Source of the DNA: Pseudopedobacter sp039918235
GTDB lineage: Bacteria; Bacteroidota; Bacteroidia; Sphingobacteriales; Sphingobacteriaceae
Assembly (NCBI GenBank): GCA_039918235.1
Contig: JBDSHZ010000002.1
Coordinates: 1 to 64,000 of the forward strand
Direction: 5' to 3'
DNA: 64,000 nucleotides
Shown here: positions 52,278 to 60,565 of the stretch, in pieces
How the letters are laid out: every line of letters starts with the position of its first letter
How positions within the stretch are numbered: position 1 is the stretch's first letter
Notes under the pieces: generated by a model
What the model was told of the DNA's origin: nothing
The model's input: the letters and a program-made list of their open reading frames with translations, nothing else
Database searches by the model: none
Translations under genes and position numbers: made by a program

Positions 52278-53183
52278 TTACTTGCTAAACTTACTGGCAA
52301 CTATTAAATCTTTTGTTCCGTGGTGATAAGTGTAAAATCCTTCACCAGATTTCACTCCTTTATTGCCAGCAGTGACCATATTTACTAAAAGCGGACAAGG
52401 TGCATATTTTGGATTTCCGAAACCTTCCTGTAAAACTCGTAGAATTGATAAGCAAATATCTAAACCTATAAAATCTGCCAATTGTAATGGTCCCATGGGA
52501 TGGGCCATGCCAAGTTTCATCACCGTGTCTATCTCGGCCACACCGGCAACCCCTTCATATAAAGTATAAATGGCTTCATTAATCATGGGCATTAAAATAC
52601 GGTTGGCTACAAACCCGGGATAATCATTTACTTCTACAGGGACTTTTCCTAAAGTTTTGGAGAGTTCCATAATCTTTGCCGTAACCTCATCTGCAGTAGC
52701 GTAACCTCTAATGACTTCTACGAGTTTCATCACCGGAACAGGATTCATAAAGTGCATTCCTATTACCTTATCAGGTTTTTGGGTCACAGCTGCAATTTTA
52801 GTGATGGAGATGGAAGAAGTGTTGGAAGCTAAAATAGTTTCGGGTTTGGTCAGCTCATCTAGCTGTTTGAAAATCTGCAATTTAACCTCAATATTTTCAG
52901 AAGCAGCTTCAATAATCAAATCGGCATCCTTTACGCCCTGTTCTAAAGAAGTGAATGTCGTGATGTTTTTAAGGGTTTTGTCGACATCATCAACTGAAAT
53001 CTTTTCTTTGGATAATTGCCTTTCCAAATTTTTATTGATGGTAACCATCGCTTTATTCAATGCAGTTTCAGATACATCCACCAACGCAACTTTAAATCCA
53101 GCCTGTGCAAAAGTATGGGCAATTCCGTTTCCCATAGTACCTGAACCTATCACTGCAATTTTATTTATCTGTTGAGTCTTCAT
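52278..53183 (-). CDS. hbd: 3-hydroxyacyl-CoA (3-hydroxybutyryl-CoA) dehydrogenase
   Basis: A 301-residue NAD-dependent enzyme oxidising 3-hydroxyacyl-CoA, as in beta-oxidation or butyrate-type pathways. The Rossmann motif is IGSGTMGNGIAHTFAQAGF near residue 12. ASNTSSISIT, GMHFMNPVPVMKLVEVI with the catalytic His, and the C-terminal domain MAHPMGPLQLADFIGLD are all conserved. The length of about 290-300 marks the stand-alone type rather than FadB. Substrate chain length cannot be fixed. It is monocistronic. Confidence 0.94.
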   Translation of the reverse strand: MKTQQINKIAVIGSGTMGNGIAHTFAQAGFKVALVDVSETALNKAMVTINKNLERQLSKEKISVDDVDKTLKNITTFTSLEQGVKDADLIIEAASENIEVKLQIFKQLDELTKPETILASNTSSISITKIAAVTQKPDKVIGMHFMNPVPVMKLVEVIRGYATADEVTAKIMELSKTLGKVPVEVNDYPGFVANRILMPMINEAIYTLYEGVAGVAEIDTVMKLGMAHPMGPLQLADFIGLDICLSILRVLQEGFGNPKYAPCPLLVNMVTAGNKGVKSGEGFYTYHHGTKDLIVASKFSK

Positions 53184-53315
53184 TTTATAAAACTTTAAGT
53201 CTATTTAAAATCATTAAAACAGCTGATTGATGATGAAGCAAACCTAATAATGTTCGAATTTTCAGGAGCATTGCATGGTTATAGGAATCATGAACTTAAA
53301 CAGGGTGATGTTCTT

Positions 53316-54290
53316 TTAATTCTCTCGTTTCAATAACAGTTCCGAAAAATCCATGATCACTTTCTTTTTCTCCACAGATGCATTTATTTTCTCAAAAGCA
53401 GTCATCGCTTTAGAAGCATAAAAGTCCATTTGTTGTGATGATAAGGCTCTGATATTAAGCTCATCATAAATATTTCTTACTGCTTTTACTTTTTCCTCCA
53501 CATCAAAATCATTCAAAGAAAGCCAATAGTTTAAATCTTCTCTGGTTTTATCTTTTGCCAATTCTAAGGCCTTAATGAGTAAGAAAGTTTTTTTGTTAGC
53601 AATGATATCGCCGCCAACCTGTTTGCCAAATTTCTCCGGATCGCCATATACATCTAAAATATCATCCTGAAGCTGAAAAGCAACGCCCAAATTTTCTCCA
53701 AAATCATAAAGTAGCTGTGCTTCTTTTTCTGAAGCATTCCCAATCAAGGCACCAATTTTTAATGCTCCTGCGAGTAATACTGCAGTTTTCAACCGGATCA
53801 TTTCTAAATATTCCTCCACCTGAACTTTATCTCTTGTTTCAAAGTTCATGTCAATCTGCTGTCCTTCACAAACACCTACGGCAGTTTCATTAAAAATGTC
53901 TAGAATGGGCAGTAAAATCTCAGGTTTTACCTGAATCATCATTTTATAAGCCTTCACAAACATCACATCACCAGAAAGAATAGCAACAGCTTCACCCCAT
54001 TTTGCATGGACGGTAGGTTTTCCCCTTCTTAAAGGTGCTTTATCCATGATGTCATCATGCATTAAAGTGAAATTGTGGAAAAGCTCTACTGCCAGGGCAG
54101 GAGATATTGCATCTTCAATGTTTCCTCCGAAAAGATCTGTAGCCATTAAAACCAATGCAGGTCTTAATCTTTTACCACCTAATGCCATTAAATAGGCAAT
54201 CGGTTCGTATAATTCTTTAGGTTCAGAAGGGTAGGAGGTTTCCTTTACCTTTTGATCTATTATATTTTGTAATTCCTGAATACTGTGCAT
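53316..54290 (-). CDS. Polyprenyl (trans-isoprenyl) diphosphate synthase
   Basis: A 324-residue isoprenoid chain elongase. The first aspartate-rich motif is LMHDDIMDKAPLRRGKPTVH near residue 75, and the second is FQLQDDILDVYGDPEKFG near 203, both of which bind diphosphate through magnesium. KQVGGDIIANKKTFLL follows. Residues upstream of the first motif determine chain length but cannot be read confidently; geranylgeranyl- or longer-chain (quinone side chain) synthesis is possible. It lies downstream of rnr across a heptamer-repeat gap of about 60 bases. Confidence 0.92.
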   Translation of the reverse strand: MHSIQELQNIIDQKVKETSYPSEPKELYEPIAYLMALGGKRLRPALVLMATDLFGGNIEDAISPALAVELFHNFTLMHDDIMDKAPLRRGKPTVHAKWGEAVAILSGDVMFVKAYKMMIQVKPEILLPILDIFNETAVGVCEGQQIDMNFETRDKVQVEEYLEMIRLKTAVLLAGALKIGALIGNASEKEAQLLYDFGENLGVAFQLQDDILDVYGDPEKFGKQVGGDIIANKKTFLLIKALELAKDKTREDLNYWLSLNDFDVEEKVKAVRNIYDELNIRALSSQQMDFYASKAMTAFEKINASVEKKKVIMDFSELLLKREN

Positions 54291-54303
54291 TTATTTTTTT
54301 ATG

Positions 54304-54340
54304 GTTTATAGTCTATGGACAATGGTCTATGGACAATATG
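54304..54340. repeat. Heptamer repeat run between the prenyl synthase and rnr genes
   Basis: Units GTTTATA, GTCTATG, GACAATG, GTCTATG, GACAATA stand in tandem. The run lies in the short gap immediately upstream of the prenyl synthase start. No opposed run was found beside it. Confidence 0.7.
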
Positions 54341-54351
54341 CCGTTTCTTTA

Positions 54352-56484
54352 TTATTCAATCACTAAACTAAAATCAATCTGTCTCTTTGCCAAATCAACC
54401 CGCTTAACCCTAATTTTAACTTCGTCACCCAATTGGTATTTTCTTTTCTTGCGCTGCCCAATGATGCAATAATTCTTCTCGTCTAAAACGTAAAAATCAT
54501 CAGAAATATCTCTAAGCCTGATCATTCCTTCACATTTGTTTTCTTCAATCTCTACATACATTCCCCATTCTGTTAAACCGGAAATAATTCCTACGTAAAC
54601 CTGTCCAATGTTATCTTGCAAGTATTCAGCTTGTTTATATTTAATGGAAGCTCTTTCTGCATCAGCAGCTTTTTTCTCCATCTGTGAAGCATGCTGACAT
54701 ATTTTTTCATAATGATCAGCACTTACATTGTCTCCTCCGTTTAAATAATGTTCTAATAAACGGTGAACCATCACATCGGGGTAACGGCGGATAGGAGAAG
54801 TGAAATGTGTATAAAAATCAAAAGCAAGCCCGTAATGACTGCTACTTTTTGTAGTATAAATTGCCTTCGCCATAGAGCGTATGGCCAAGGAAGTCAAAAC
54901 ATTCTGTTCTTTTGTGCCTTCAACATCGGCCATTAATTTATTTAATGACCTAGCAGTGTCCCGGTCTGATTTGGTGGAAATCTTATGACCAAACTTTAAA
55001 GCAAACTCTGCAAAATTCTTTAAACTTTCTGGTTTAGGAGAATCATGAGCTCTGTAAACAAAAGTATATTTATGCTTCCCTTTTCCCTTTTTAGAAATAA
55101 ATTCAGCAACTTTTCTGTTAGCTAAAAGCATGTAATCTTCAATGAGCTTATGCGCATCTTTACGTTCCTTCACAAATACACCTACAGGTTTCCCGGTTTC
55201 ATCCAATTTGAATTTCACTTCGGTAGACTCAAAGCTGATGGCACCATGTTTAAATTTACGCTCTCTTAAGCAATAAGCCAGTTCATTTAATTTTAATATC
55301 TCCTCAACATATTCCCCAGCCTTGTTTTCTATAATCTCTTGTACTTCTTCATAAGCAAAACGCCTATCTGAATAAACCACCGTTTTCCCAAACCATTGTT
55401 CAATTACATTTGCCTGTTCATCCATTTCAAAAACTGCAGAAAAGCATAATTTTTCTTCTTTTGGTCTTAAAGAACATAAACCATTGGATAGGTTTTCTGG
55501 CAACATCGGGATTACCCTATCTACTAAATAAACGGAAGTTCCTCTATCGTATGCTTCTTTGTCCAATGCAGTATCCGGAATTAAGTAATGAGAAACATCT
55601 GCAATATGTACGCCTATCTCATAATTCCCATTATCCAGTTTTTTAAAGGAGATGGCATCATCAAAATCTTTTGCATCAAAAGGGTCAATGGTAAAAGTCA
55701 AAACCTCTCTAAAATCTCTTCTTTTTGCAATCTCTTCTTTGGTAATTTCTGTAGAGATTGCTTGTGCTTCTTTTTCAACCTCTTCAGGAAAAGATAAGGG
55801 AAAGCCATATTCTGCAAGAATGGCATTCATTTCTGTATTGTTCTCTCCTTGTTTACCTAAAATACTTTTAATGATACCAACAGGGTTTTTTGCTCCAGAT
55901 GGCCAATCTACAATTCTTGCTAAAGCTTTCACGCCATTTTTAGCACCATTTAAATCCTCTAAAGGGATAAAAATATCATGGAGCATTTTACGGTCATCTG
56001 GAATGAAAAAAGCGAAATGCTGGGAAAGCTTCACAATGCCAGTGAATTCCATTTTTGCTCTTTCTACAATTTCTACTACTTCACCCTCTTTGCGTTTTCC
56101 CTTACTGCTTTCATAAACATGTAGTTTTACCTTGTCGCCATGTAGTGCTGTCCTCACTTTCCGCGGAGCGATATAAATATCTTTTTCAAACTCATCATCA
56201 GGGATCAAAAATGCAGATCCATCATTGGCCATAGAAATTTTGCCAGTTAAAAAAGCCTGCACTTCATGCAGTTGATACATGCCTTTTCCTACTGATAAAA
56301 AAATGCCATTTAAGGTTTCTGCCTCTAAAATCTCCAATATGGTGGCTTTAGAAGCTGGATCTATAATATTTAGAGCCGTAGCAACCTGTCTGTGATTCAA
56401 TGGTTTATTTCCCGATTTCTCGAAAACATTTGAAATGAGCTGTAATAATACCTGTTTAATAGAATTTCCCTGATGATCTGACAT
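54352..56484 (-). CDS. rnr: Ribonuclease R
   Basis: A 710-residue 3'-5' exoribonuclease that degrades structured RNA. Domains in order are an N-terminal winged helix (about 1-60), two cold-shock/OB domains (SMANDGSAFLIPDDEFEKDI, GIVKLSQHFAFFIPDDR), and the RNB catalytic domain with TIDPFDAKDFDDAISF near residue 270 holding the metal-binding aspartates. A C-terminal S1 domain follows (IGQVYVGIISGLTEWGMYVE). The LFTSPIRRYPDV-type segment (HFTSPIRRYPDVMVHRLL) is also present. It matches RNase R rather than RNase II by its length and winged helix. Confidence 0.96.
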   Translation of the reverse strand: MSDHQGNSIKQVLLQLISNVFEKSGNKPLNHRQVATALNIIDPASKATILEILEAETLNGIFLSVGKGMYQLHEVQAFLTGKISMANDGSAFLIPDDEFEKDIYIAPRKVRTALHGDKVKLHVYESSKGKRKEGEVVEIVERAKMEFTGIVKLSQHFAFFIPDDRKMLHDIFIPLEDLNGAKNGVKALARIVDWPSGAKNPVGIIKSILGKQGENNTEMNAILAEYGFPLSFPEEVEKEAQAISTEITKEEIAKRRDFREVLTFTIDPFDAKDFDDAISFKKLDNGNYEIGVHIADVSHYLIPDTALDKEAYDRGTSVYLVDRVIPMLPENLSNGLCSLRPKEEKLCFSAVFEMDEQANVIEQWFGKTVVYSDRRFAYEEVQEIIENKAGEYVEEILKLNELAYCLRERKFKHGAISFESTEVKFKLDETGKPVGVFVKERKDAHKLIEDYMLLANRKVAEFISKKGKGKHKYTFVYRAHDSPKPESLKNFAEFALKFGHKISTKSDRDTARSLNKLMADVEGTKEQNVLTSLAIRSMAKAIYTTKSSSHYGLAFDFYTHFTSPIRRYPDVMVHRLLEHYLNGGDNVSADHYEKICQHASQMEKKAADAERASIKYKQAEYLQDNIGQVYVGIISGLTEWGMYVEIEENKCEGMIRLRDISDDFYVLDEKNYCIIGQRKKRKYQLGDEVKIRVKRVDLAKRQIDFSLVIE

Positions 56485-56821
56485 GTGATATTGATGTATA
56501 ATGATTGTTGGTGAAAATAAGAATTAAGTTTCTAAATCCTCAGACTTTACAATTCTTTAATACACCAATTGTTTGCTTTTAGTTTAAATTTCTCTAAAAA
56601 CAGTTGATTTTAAGCATTACCTACGGCCCGGGCTATGCAGGGCTACGCTTAGCTTCGGTCCAGATGAAAACTGGACTAAACCCTTGCTATCCCTAATGCA
56701 GGTTTACACCTCTTTAATTCATTATCAATTTATATAAGTAAAATCATATCGCCTAGGTAATAATTTTAAACCTTTAAATGAGCGTTTTAGTGACTAGTTA
56801 AACAGGATTTATACAAAAATT
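56485..56821. other. Intergenic region upstream of tRNA-Arg with a GC-rich palindromic block
   Basis: No gene is seen. A block at about 56622-56702 is much richer in GC than its flanks and contains GTCCAG (56658-56663) opposite CTGGAC (56671-56676). It looks like a dispersed palindromic repeat. The rest is AT-rich. Confidence 0.5.
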
Positions 56822-56850
56822 TTTGTCCTGAAAATCTTTTGCTATATTTG
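56822..56850 (+). promoter_or_regulatory. Promoter of tRNA-Arg
   Basis: TTTG at 56822-56825 and a perfect TATATTTG at 56843-56850 are 17 bases apart, matching the Bacteroidota -33 and -7 consensus. The tRNA starts 25 bases further on. Confidence 0.7.
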
Positions 56851-56874
56851 CACTCGCTAAGAAATTAGCAAAAG

Positions 56875-56951
56875 GGTCGCATAGCTCAGCTGGATAGAGC
56901 AACTGCCTTCTAAGCAGTAGGTCTCAGGTTCGAATCCTGATGTGATCACCA
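56875..56951 (+). tRNA. tRNA-Arg (anticodon TCT)
   Basis: All four arms fold. Acceptor GGTCGCA pairs with TGTGATC (two G-T pairs), and D stem GCTC pairs with GAGC. Anticodon stem ACTGC/GCAGT has loop CTTCTAA and anticodon TCT. The T arm CAGG/CCTG has loop TTCGAAT. Discriminator A is followed by an encoded CCA ending at 56951. It reads AGA codons, frequent in this AT-rich genome. Confidence 0.95.
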
Positions 56952-56982
56952 AGCCTTCATCTAAAAAGATGGAGGCTTTTTT
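56951..56982 (+). terminator. Terminator of tRNA-Arg
   Basis: A 12-bp stem (56951-56962 with 56967-56978, one G-T pair) with a 4-base loop leads into six T. It starts at the last base of the tRNA. Confidence 0.85.
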
Positions 56983-56988
56983 GTTTTG

Positions 56989-57060
56989 AAGCTCAGCTGG
57001 ATAGCGCATCCCGATTTCCAATCGGGAAGGTCACCCGTTCGAATCCTGATGTGATCACCA
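56989..57060 (+). pseudogene. Chimeric tRNA remnant
   Basis: It copies two parts of the tRNA-Arg just upstream: AGCTCAGCTGGATAG (D arm) and the 24-base 3' end at 57037-57060 including CCA. The middle differs: an anticodon-like arm CCCGA/TCGGG with loop TTTCCAA (would read TCC, Gly). There is no 5' acceptor half. The D stem has a mismatch (GCGC for GAGC), and the T-stem halves (ACCCG and CCTGA) do not pair. It cannot form a working tRNA and is a recombination remnant. Confidence 0.75.
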
Positions 57061-57151
57061 TGAAAATTTATAAACTCTAATTAATGGGAAAGGAAGAAAT
57101 ATAAGAGAATGTATTTCTGTGAAATTCGCAAATTTTTAAAAAATCTCTTGA

Positions 57152-57322
57152 CTAAATACCTCTTTTGCTAATCAGGTATTTCCTAAACAAGGCTACAATA
57201 AGCACAATGAAAAGAATCCAAAAAACAGCTAATGAAAAACCTGATGTATTGTTGTCGATCTCATAATATGCAAACACAAAACTGGCAATGCACACAAAAG
57301 TAAGGATGTAGATTAAACGCAT
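57152..57322 (-). CDS. Small two-helix membrane protein, 56 residues
   Basis: A short gene easily missed by length cut-offs. The protein is MRLIYILTFVCIASFVFAYY at the start, then EIDNNTSGFS, a second hydrophobic helix LAVFWILFIVLIVALF and a basic tail RKYLISKRGI. The two helices with a short acidic periplasmic loop and a positive C-terminus fit the positive-inside rule. No family is recognised. It lies alone between the tRNA locus and the AraC regulator gene. Coding is supported by the clean hydrophobic pattern and ATG start. Confidence 0.65.
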   Translation of the reverse strand: MRLIYILTFVCIASFVFAYYEIDNNTSGFSLAVFWILFIVLIVALFRKYLISKRGI

Positions 57323-57410
57323 TTCGATGATTTTAAACGAAATTATGTTTAACTGTAAAGAAATTCTATTTTTTAGTCTTTTAGACTATTTAATTTTTTA
57401 TATGTAATAG

Positions 57411-58439
57411 TTAATAATCCGGTTTTTTGGAAATTTTTTTGGAGAAGTCTTTAGGGTTTAAATTATAAGTAGCTTTAAATAGTCTTGAGAAGTAACTTTT
57501 ATTAGCAATACCAATGTTCTGCGCTATTTCGCTAATGTTCAATTCTCCTATCATCAATTGATCTTTTGCATATTCAAGTCTGATCTGGTTAAGATAATTA
57601 TTTACTGTTTTACCAAAACTTCGTCTAAAACCTTCCTGTAGTTTTGTGGAATTTGTTCCTACTTGTGTGGCAAGCTCTTTAATGGTAATAGGATCGGACA
57701 AATTATTTTTTAAAATTTGAGCAGCCTTTTGGATCTTTACCATTTCAGATTTTCTTAATACCTGTCTTTTAGGTTCCGCCTTTTGGTCATCTTCAAAATC
57801 ATCAATCTGAATACTCAGGATTTCATTTGATTTTCCTTCTAAAAATAATCTTCTTGCAAAACCATTCAGTTTATTGGTTTTTATTTTATCTATACATTCA
57901 GACATTGATAAGCTGTAATTTCCCTGATAAAAGAATAATTTTCTGGCATTTAAATCTCGGAAAAGTTTTCTCATGTTTACATCAACATGATCTAGGTCAC
58001 AGTCAATTTTCCCCTTAAAATCCTTCCTGCTTATCTCTAAGCTATTCATATGGATTTTCTGGTTTCTAGGGAACAACAAAATATGTCCGTTTTTAGTAGT
58101 ACTTGCAACAATAATGTTCTGAAATTCATCAATAAGGTGGAAATTATCCTCTTCTTCAAAACGATGTTTCATGGATCCCTCAGAACAATAAATAAATTTT
58201 AAAGGGTGTACATGATTCACAGAGAAGTTAATCATCAAACTTTCTTTAAATTGACAGCTATACTCTACCAGCGCAAAACCACCTAAGAAATTAATCCCCC
58301 TTATAAAACCACTTCCAAATTCTTCAGGAATGTTAATTCTGTATTCATTACACATATTGAAGTAAGTCGTATCAAAAGCTTCGGCTAAATTGGAAATCAC
58401 GTCCTTTAAAGGCAAAGACTTTACGTAAATCTCTCTCAT
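57411..58439 (-). CDS. AraC-family transcriptional regulator
   Basis: A 342-residue regulator. The C-terminal 100 residues hold two helix-turn-helix motifs: TIKELATQVGTNSTKLQEGF and ISEIAQNIGIANKSYFSRLF, followed by NLNPKDFSKK, the standard AraC ending. The N-terminal part (about 1-220) is a beta-rich effector domain of unrecognised ligand (FLGGFALVEYSCQFKESLMI). No target operon is obvious beside it. A box TAACTTTG at 58480-58473 may be its -7 element. It is divergent from the DEAD helicase gene. Confidence 0.92.
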   Translation of the reverse strand: MREIYVKSLPLKDVISNLAEAFDTTYFNMCNEYRINIPEEFGSGFIRGINFLGGFALVEYSCQFKESLMINFSVNHVHPLKFIYCSEGSMKHRFEEEDNFHLIDEFQNIIVASTTKNGHILLFPRNQKIHMNSLEISRKDFKGKIDCDLDHVDVNMRKLFRDLNARKLFFYQGNYSLSMSECIDKIKTNKLNGFARRLFLEGKSNEILSIQIDDFEDDQKAEPKRQVLRKSEMVKIQKAAQILKNNLSDPITIKELATQVGTNSTKLQEGFRRSFGKTVNNYLNQIRLEYAKDQLMIGELNISEIAQNIGIANKSYFSRLFKATYNLNPKDFSKKISKKPDY

Positions 58440-58472
58440 GAAAATTGTTAACTAGAAAATAAAGAGTAAACT

Positions 58473-58480
58473 CAAAGTTA
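58473..58480 (-). promoter_or_regulatory. Possible -7 element of the AraC-family gene
   Basis: TAACTTTG on the minus strand fits TAnnTTTG and ends 33 bases before the start codon; a TTTG lies 13 bases further upstream, closer than usual. Confidence 0.35.
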
Positions 58481-58567
58481 AATATTTTCTCTTCAAATAT
58501 TCTAAATTAGCTAATTGGACTAAAATATCATTATTCTCTACCTTAATCTAAGTCAAAATAATTAGAT

Positions 58568-58575
58568 TATATTTG
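58568..58575 (+). promoter_or_regulatory. Possible -7 element of the DEAD-box helicase gene
   Basis: A perfect TATATTTG lies 27 bases before the start codon. No TTTG is seen at the -33 distance. Confidence 0.4.
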
Positions 58576-58602
58576 TAGAAATAAATATAAAAGAAACATT
58601 TT

Positions 58603-59811
58603 TTGAAATTCGAAGATTTTAATTTTGTCCCTTCTTTGCAGGAGGGGCTTGATACCATGGGTTTTACCAAACCCACACCCATTCAGCAAGAGGCTATTCC
58701 ACATATACTTTCTAATAAAGATCTTATTGCATGTGCGCAAACAGGAACAGGTAAAACTGCATCTTATTTATTGCCGCTGTTGCATAAAATTGAACTAGAG
58801 GATAAAAGTTTTATAGATACCTTGATTCTAGCGCCAACCCGTGAACTGGCTTTGCAGATTGATCAACAGATTATGGGATTGGCTTATTTTACTGGTTGTA
58901 CTTCTATTGCGGTATATGGAGGTGGAGATGGCTTTAGCTATGAGCAACAAAAAAGATCATTAACAGATGGGGTGAATATTATTGTAGCTACTCCGGGCAG
59001 GCTAATTGCTCATTTAACCTCTGGCACCATCAATTTAAAACATCTTAAACACCTAGTTTTGGATGAAGCGGATCGTATGTTAGATATGGGATTCTATGAA
59101 GACATTGTTAGAATAATCAGCTATCTGCCAGAAAAGCGTCAGAATTTATTGTTTTCTGCTACTATGCCTCCAAAAATAAGGGCGCTTTCAAAAAAGATTC
59201 TACATGAGCCTGTTGAAGTTAATATAGCCATCTCTCAGCCTTCTGAAGGTATTTTACAGCAGGCATATCTAGCTTTTGATGAACAGAAAATTGATTTGCT
59301 AAAGAAAATATTGAGTCATGATGATTACAAGAGCGTGATTGTTTTTGCATCAAGAAAAGAAACAGTTAAGAAATTAAATAGTTCTTTAAACCGTCAAGGC
59401 GTTAAATCTGAAGCTTTCCATTCTGATTTAGATCAGGAGAGCCGAGAGGACATTATGGTTCGTTTTAAAGGAAAGCATTTGGCTGTATTAATAGGTACAG
59501 ATGTGATTTCCAGAGGAATTGATGTAGTAGGAATTAGCTTGGTTGTGAATTTTGATGTGCCACCAGATCCTGAAGATTATATTCATAGAATTGGAAGAAC
59601 CGCAAGGGCAGAAACTACGGGCACTGCAATTACCTTTATCAATGACAGAGACCAGTATAAGTTTGGTAGGATAGAAGAGTTTATGGGTAAGGAAGTTCCA
59701 AAACTTCCATTGCCTGAAGGTTTTAAGGAAGGACCTGTTTATCGTCCATCAGTTAAAGAGAAGAAAACTTTTAATCCAAATTGGAAAAAGAAATTTAAAA
59801 AGAAAGATTAA
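58603..59811 (+). CDS. DEAD-box RNA helicase (RhlE-like)
   Basis: A 402-residue ATP-dependent RNA helicase. Motifs in order are the Q motif GFTKPTPIQQEAIP, I AQTGTGKT, Ia PTRELALQ, Ib TPGR, II LDEADRMLD, III SAT, IV VIVFASRK, V IGTDVISRGID and VI HRIGRTARA. A short basic tail (KKKFKKKD) follows, as in RhlE proteins that bind structured RNA. The start is TTG at 58603; the Q motif lies at the normal distance from it and no ATG precedes. It overlaps the convergent thioesterase gene by 4 bases. Confidence 0.94.
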   Translation: MKFEDFNFVPSLQEGLDTMGFTKPTPIQQEAIPHILSNKDLIACAQTGTGKTASYLLPLLHKIELEDKSFIDTLILAPTRELALQIDQQIMGLAYFTGCTSIAVYGGGDGFSYEQQKRSLTDGVNIIVATPGRLIAHLTSGTINLKHLKHLVLDEADRMLDMGFYEDIVRIISYLPEKRQNLLFSATMPPKIRALSKKILHEPVEVNIAISQPSEGILQQAYLAFDEQKIDLLKKILSHDDYKSVIVFASRKETVKKLNSSLNRQGVKSEAFHSDLDQESREDIMVRFKGKHLAVLIGTDVISRGIDVVGISLVVNFDVPPDPEDYIHRIGRTARAETTGTAITFINDRDQYKFGRIEEFMGKEVPKLPLPEGFKEGPVYRPSVKEKKTFNPNWKKKFKKKD

Positions 59812-60233
59812 TCTTTAAAGCGGTCTGAAGAATAAGTGATTTCAGTTTTTCCGTGAGGAATTGGATTGAAATCCTTGTCTATATTTACGAATACAATTTT
59901 ATCAATTGTTAATATGCTCTGTCGGGTAATTTTATTCCTTACTTCACAGAATAGCGTGATAGAAGTTGTACCGAATTGAGTGGCTATAATTCCCATTTCA
60001 ATAATATCTCCTTGAGTAGCAGAACTCAAAAAGTTAATTTCCGACATGTATTTTGTGACCACTCTTTTATTATCTAACTGGCAAATGGCATAAATAGCAG
60101 CTTCTTCATCAATCCATTTTAGCAAACTCCCTCCAAATAAGGTTCCATTAGGATTTAAATCCTCTGGTTTTACCCATTTTCTAGTATGGAAATTCATTTT
60201 CTGTTTAAGGCTGACTTCATTCGTGTTCATCAT
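59808..60233 (-). CDS. Acyl-CoA thioesterase, hotdog fold
   Basis: A 141-residue single hotdog-domain enzyme of the YciA/BACH type that hydrolyses acyl-CoA. The signature is NPNGTLFGGSLLKWIDEEAA near residue 27, with the Asp/Glu on the long helix, followed by strands VTKYMSEINFLS and GDIIEMGIIATQFGTTSITL. Chain-length preference is unknown. Either of the first two Met codons could start it. The 3' end overlaps the helicase gene by 4 bases on the opposite strand. Confidence 0.88.
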   Translation of the reverse strand: MMNTNEVSLKQKMNFHTRKWVKPEDLNPNGTLFGGSLLKWIDEEAAIYAICQLDNKRVVTKYMSEINFLSSATQGDIIEMGIIATQFGTTSITLFCEVRNKITRQSILTIDKIVFVNIDKDFNPIPHGKTEITYSSDRFKD

Positions 60234-60449
60234 TCAAAATTATAAATTTTTCACTGAATAGATTTTTTTTGGATGTATTTTTTATTTCTAAAAGTTTAGC
60301 ATGTATTTTAATCCTATAGAGTATTTTATTTGGAGATAATTAATTAACTTATAAGATTATATACTACATAAAAGTTATCTGAAATCTTATAATACTGTTT
60401 CTGTATTAAATTCTTTTAAAATAAATTGTTTAAACGAAAAAATTGTTTT

Positions 60450-60457
60450 TATATTTG
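60450..60457 (+). promoter_or_regulatory. -7 element before the candidate small RNA
   Basis: A perfect TATATTTG is present; an ATTG lies at 60425-60428, 21 bases upstream. The predicted transcription start is at about 60461-60464, at the first hairpin. Confidence 0.45.
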
Positions 60458-60460
60458 TAG

Positions 60461-60528
60461 TGCCCTCCCAAAGGGCATGTTTTTCATAGGTAGATGTAGG
60501 GTCGAATATTTATATTCGGCCCTTTTTT
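60461..60528 (+). ncRNA. Candidate small RNA or ubiX leader with terminator
   Basis: A 68-base interval holds two hairpins. The first is TGCCCT (60461-60466) with AGGGCA (60472-60477). The second is a terminator: GGGTCGAATA (60499-60508) with TATTCGGCCC (60513-60522), 4-base loop, then six T. A good -7 box immediately precedes. The terminator ends 37 bases before the ubiX ATG. It is therefore either a free-standing short RNA or an attenuated leader of ubiX. No Rfam family was recognised. Confidence 0.5.
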
Positions 60529-60565
60529 GTTTACAACCTTTAAGTGTGTATTTTGTTAATTGATT

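Noticed and set aside
56989..57060. Functional tRNA-Gly(TCC)
   Set aside because: No 5' acceptor strand, and mismatched D and T stems.
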